A stretch of DNA of 64,000 bases from Chimonanthus salicifolius (lineage: Eukaryota > Streptophyta > Magnoliopsida > Laurales > Calycanthaceae), in NCBI GenBank assembly GCA_013350335.1, contig CM023539.1, positions 46,238,631 through 46,302,630 on the forward strand, read 5' to 3'. Each line of letters starts with the position of its first letter. Positions within the stretch are counted from its first letter, which is position 1. Shown piece by piece: positions 62,830 through 64,000 of the stretch. The notes beneath the pieces were generated by a model, which was not told the origin of the DNA, did not search any database, and saw only the letters and a list, made by a program, of their open reading frames with translations. Position numbers and translations under genes: made by a program.

Positions 62830-64000
62830 GGGACTTCCATGGTTCTCTTCACCTGTCTGGGCTAAGGTATCAAACTAGCATGCTTGCATAAAGCTTGATA
62901 CAACTCAACGTACATTATCCTTGCTGTGGAATATATGGTCATAGAAGCATGTGATCTCATTAGAAGTCACACCAAGTTCATGATAAATATAAATCCATCA
63001 TCATTTAAAGAAAAAAAAATGAAGGAAAAGAAAATTTTGTCATTATTTATTTAACATAAGCTTTCTTGAAGGCAGTTGTTTCAGAATTCTCTTCGGACAT
63101 GTCTCCATGCGTCTTACTGACTGGACGTTGCTTCCAGATGAGCAATTTTGTTGATCCATACAAATAATTGATCATTTATATCTTTAATGTCTGGGGCAAA
63201 ACTTCAACATGTCACATCAAATGGATTGCAACAAATGTTGTGGTACTGCTATTTTTTACCATAGGGATGCTTGCGGACTGCTTTTGTTGAAATCCAAACT
63301 AAGAGACTCACGTACATCTTTGCTTGGAGAGTGCTATTTCAAAGCCCATCAAAGTGACTGAATATGTTTTGGCAATAGTTAAAAACTCAAAAATCATTTT
63401 GAAATCCAAGCCAAGCCCAAATTGTTTGGTGTTTTGTCAAACTGACATTTGTTTTTATAAAAAAAAAGTCAGGGGAACACATTTACTTGTTTAATCGAAA
63501 TTCAGATAAGTTGAATCAACTTGGACTAGTAGGGGAAGTTTTTGGATTATGCATACAATAAAGTAGTCGACATTCCATGTACTAGAGGAGATCCTGACTC
63601 ACTGACTTGTATAAATTGAAATTCAATTAAGTTGAGTTGGGTGATGAAGCAAGTTTTAGACTACGCAATGTACTAAAATCTTGCAAATTTTAGTTAGGAG
63701 GAAACTGCTTTCAATGTTCCATACTTAAAATCTTGAATATGTCTTGTATAATGTTGTGCAAATTTTAAATTTATAACTCGCAGGTGCACGAACCATTAGA
63801 TAGTATAGCGATTGAGTGTGAGGTCGAACCCATCGGAACTTAGGAAAATATATGCATGAAAATTATATTATTGAATTAAGTATTTTAAGAATTTTGAGAA
63901 ATATGGAGATAAATCATAAATATGAAATAATTTATCTAATATATGAGTTTTAATCTTAATTTAGAAACATTCTAGATTTAAATATAGAATCTAACAATTT
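62830..64000. other. 3' flank of the CONSTANS-like gene and intergenic DNA
   Basis: The first few hundred bases are presumably 3' UTR. The rest is AT-rich with no recognised gene or element up to the window end. Confidence 0.4.

Overview
The window looks like nuclear DNA of a eudicot plant. It is AT-rich, its genes have GT/AG introns, and its families are plant-specific: DUF26 cysteine-rich receptor-like kinases (CRKs) and B-box/CONSTANS-like zinc-finger proteins. It also carries dense plant transposon debris: tRNA-derived SINEs, LINE 3' ends, hAT-type short elements, TRIMs and solo LTRs. The species cannot be fixed from the sequence. I see no prokaryotic or organellar features and no functional tRNA or rRNA gene.

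Layout. From 1 to 11.5 kb there are relics of minus-strand CRKs: kinase exons 5-7 at 1.46-2.50 kb, a frameshifted ectodomain exon at 6.43-7.22 kb, and kinase scraps at 10.65-11.45 kb. Between them lie a LINE tail and an hAT-type element. At 13.4-17.7 kb is the only plus-strand CRK, with all seven exons but one base missing in exon 6. At 20.4-38.6 kb are three intact seven-exon minus-strand CRKs in tandem (672, 655 and 653 aa). All splice sites are canonical and internal exon lengths are almost constant (129-132, 119-122, 211, 238, 151 bp). From 39 to 43 kb there are short hAT-type elements. At 43.78-44.09 kb is a 104-aa single B-box protein of the BBX30/31 microprotein type. From 45.97 to 51.97 kb is a nested retrotransposon complex: one long putative solo LTR interrupted by a second in the opposite orientation and by a complete TRIM. 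From 52 to 59.5 kb there are more short elements, a long hairpin and two further TRIM loci. At 60.07-62.83 kb is a four-exon CONSTANS-LIKE 9/10-type gene (421 aa, two B-boxes plus CCT).

How the genes work together. The CRKs are predicted plasma-membrane receptor kinases for apoplastic stress or immune signals. The array shows typical birth and death: intact copies, one freshly broken copy, old relics, and signs of exchange between neighbours (the 672-aa copy has an ectodomain like one neighbour and a C-terminal tail like the other). The two BBX genes are unrelated to the CRKs and belong to light and flowering regulation. I found no convincing novel system; the main interest is transposon architecture and CRK mosaicism. 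Gene models come from reading splice sites by eye, and no homology search was possible.
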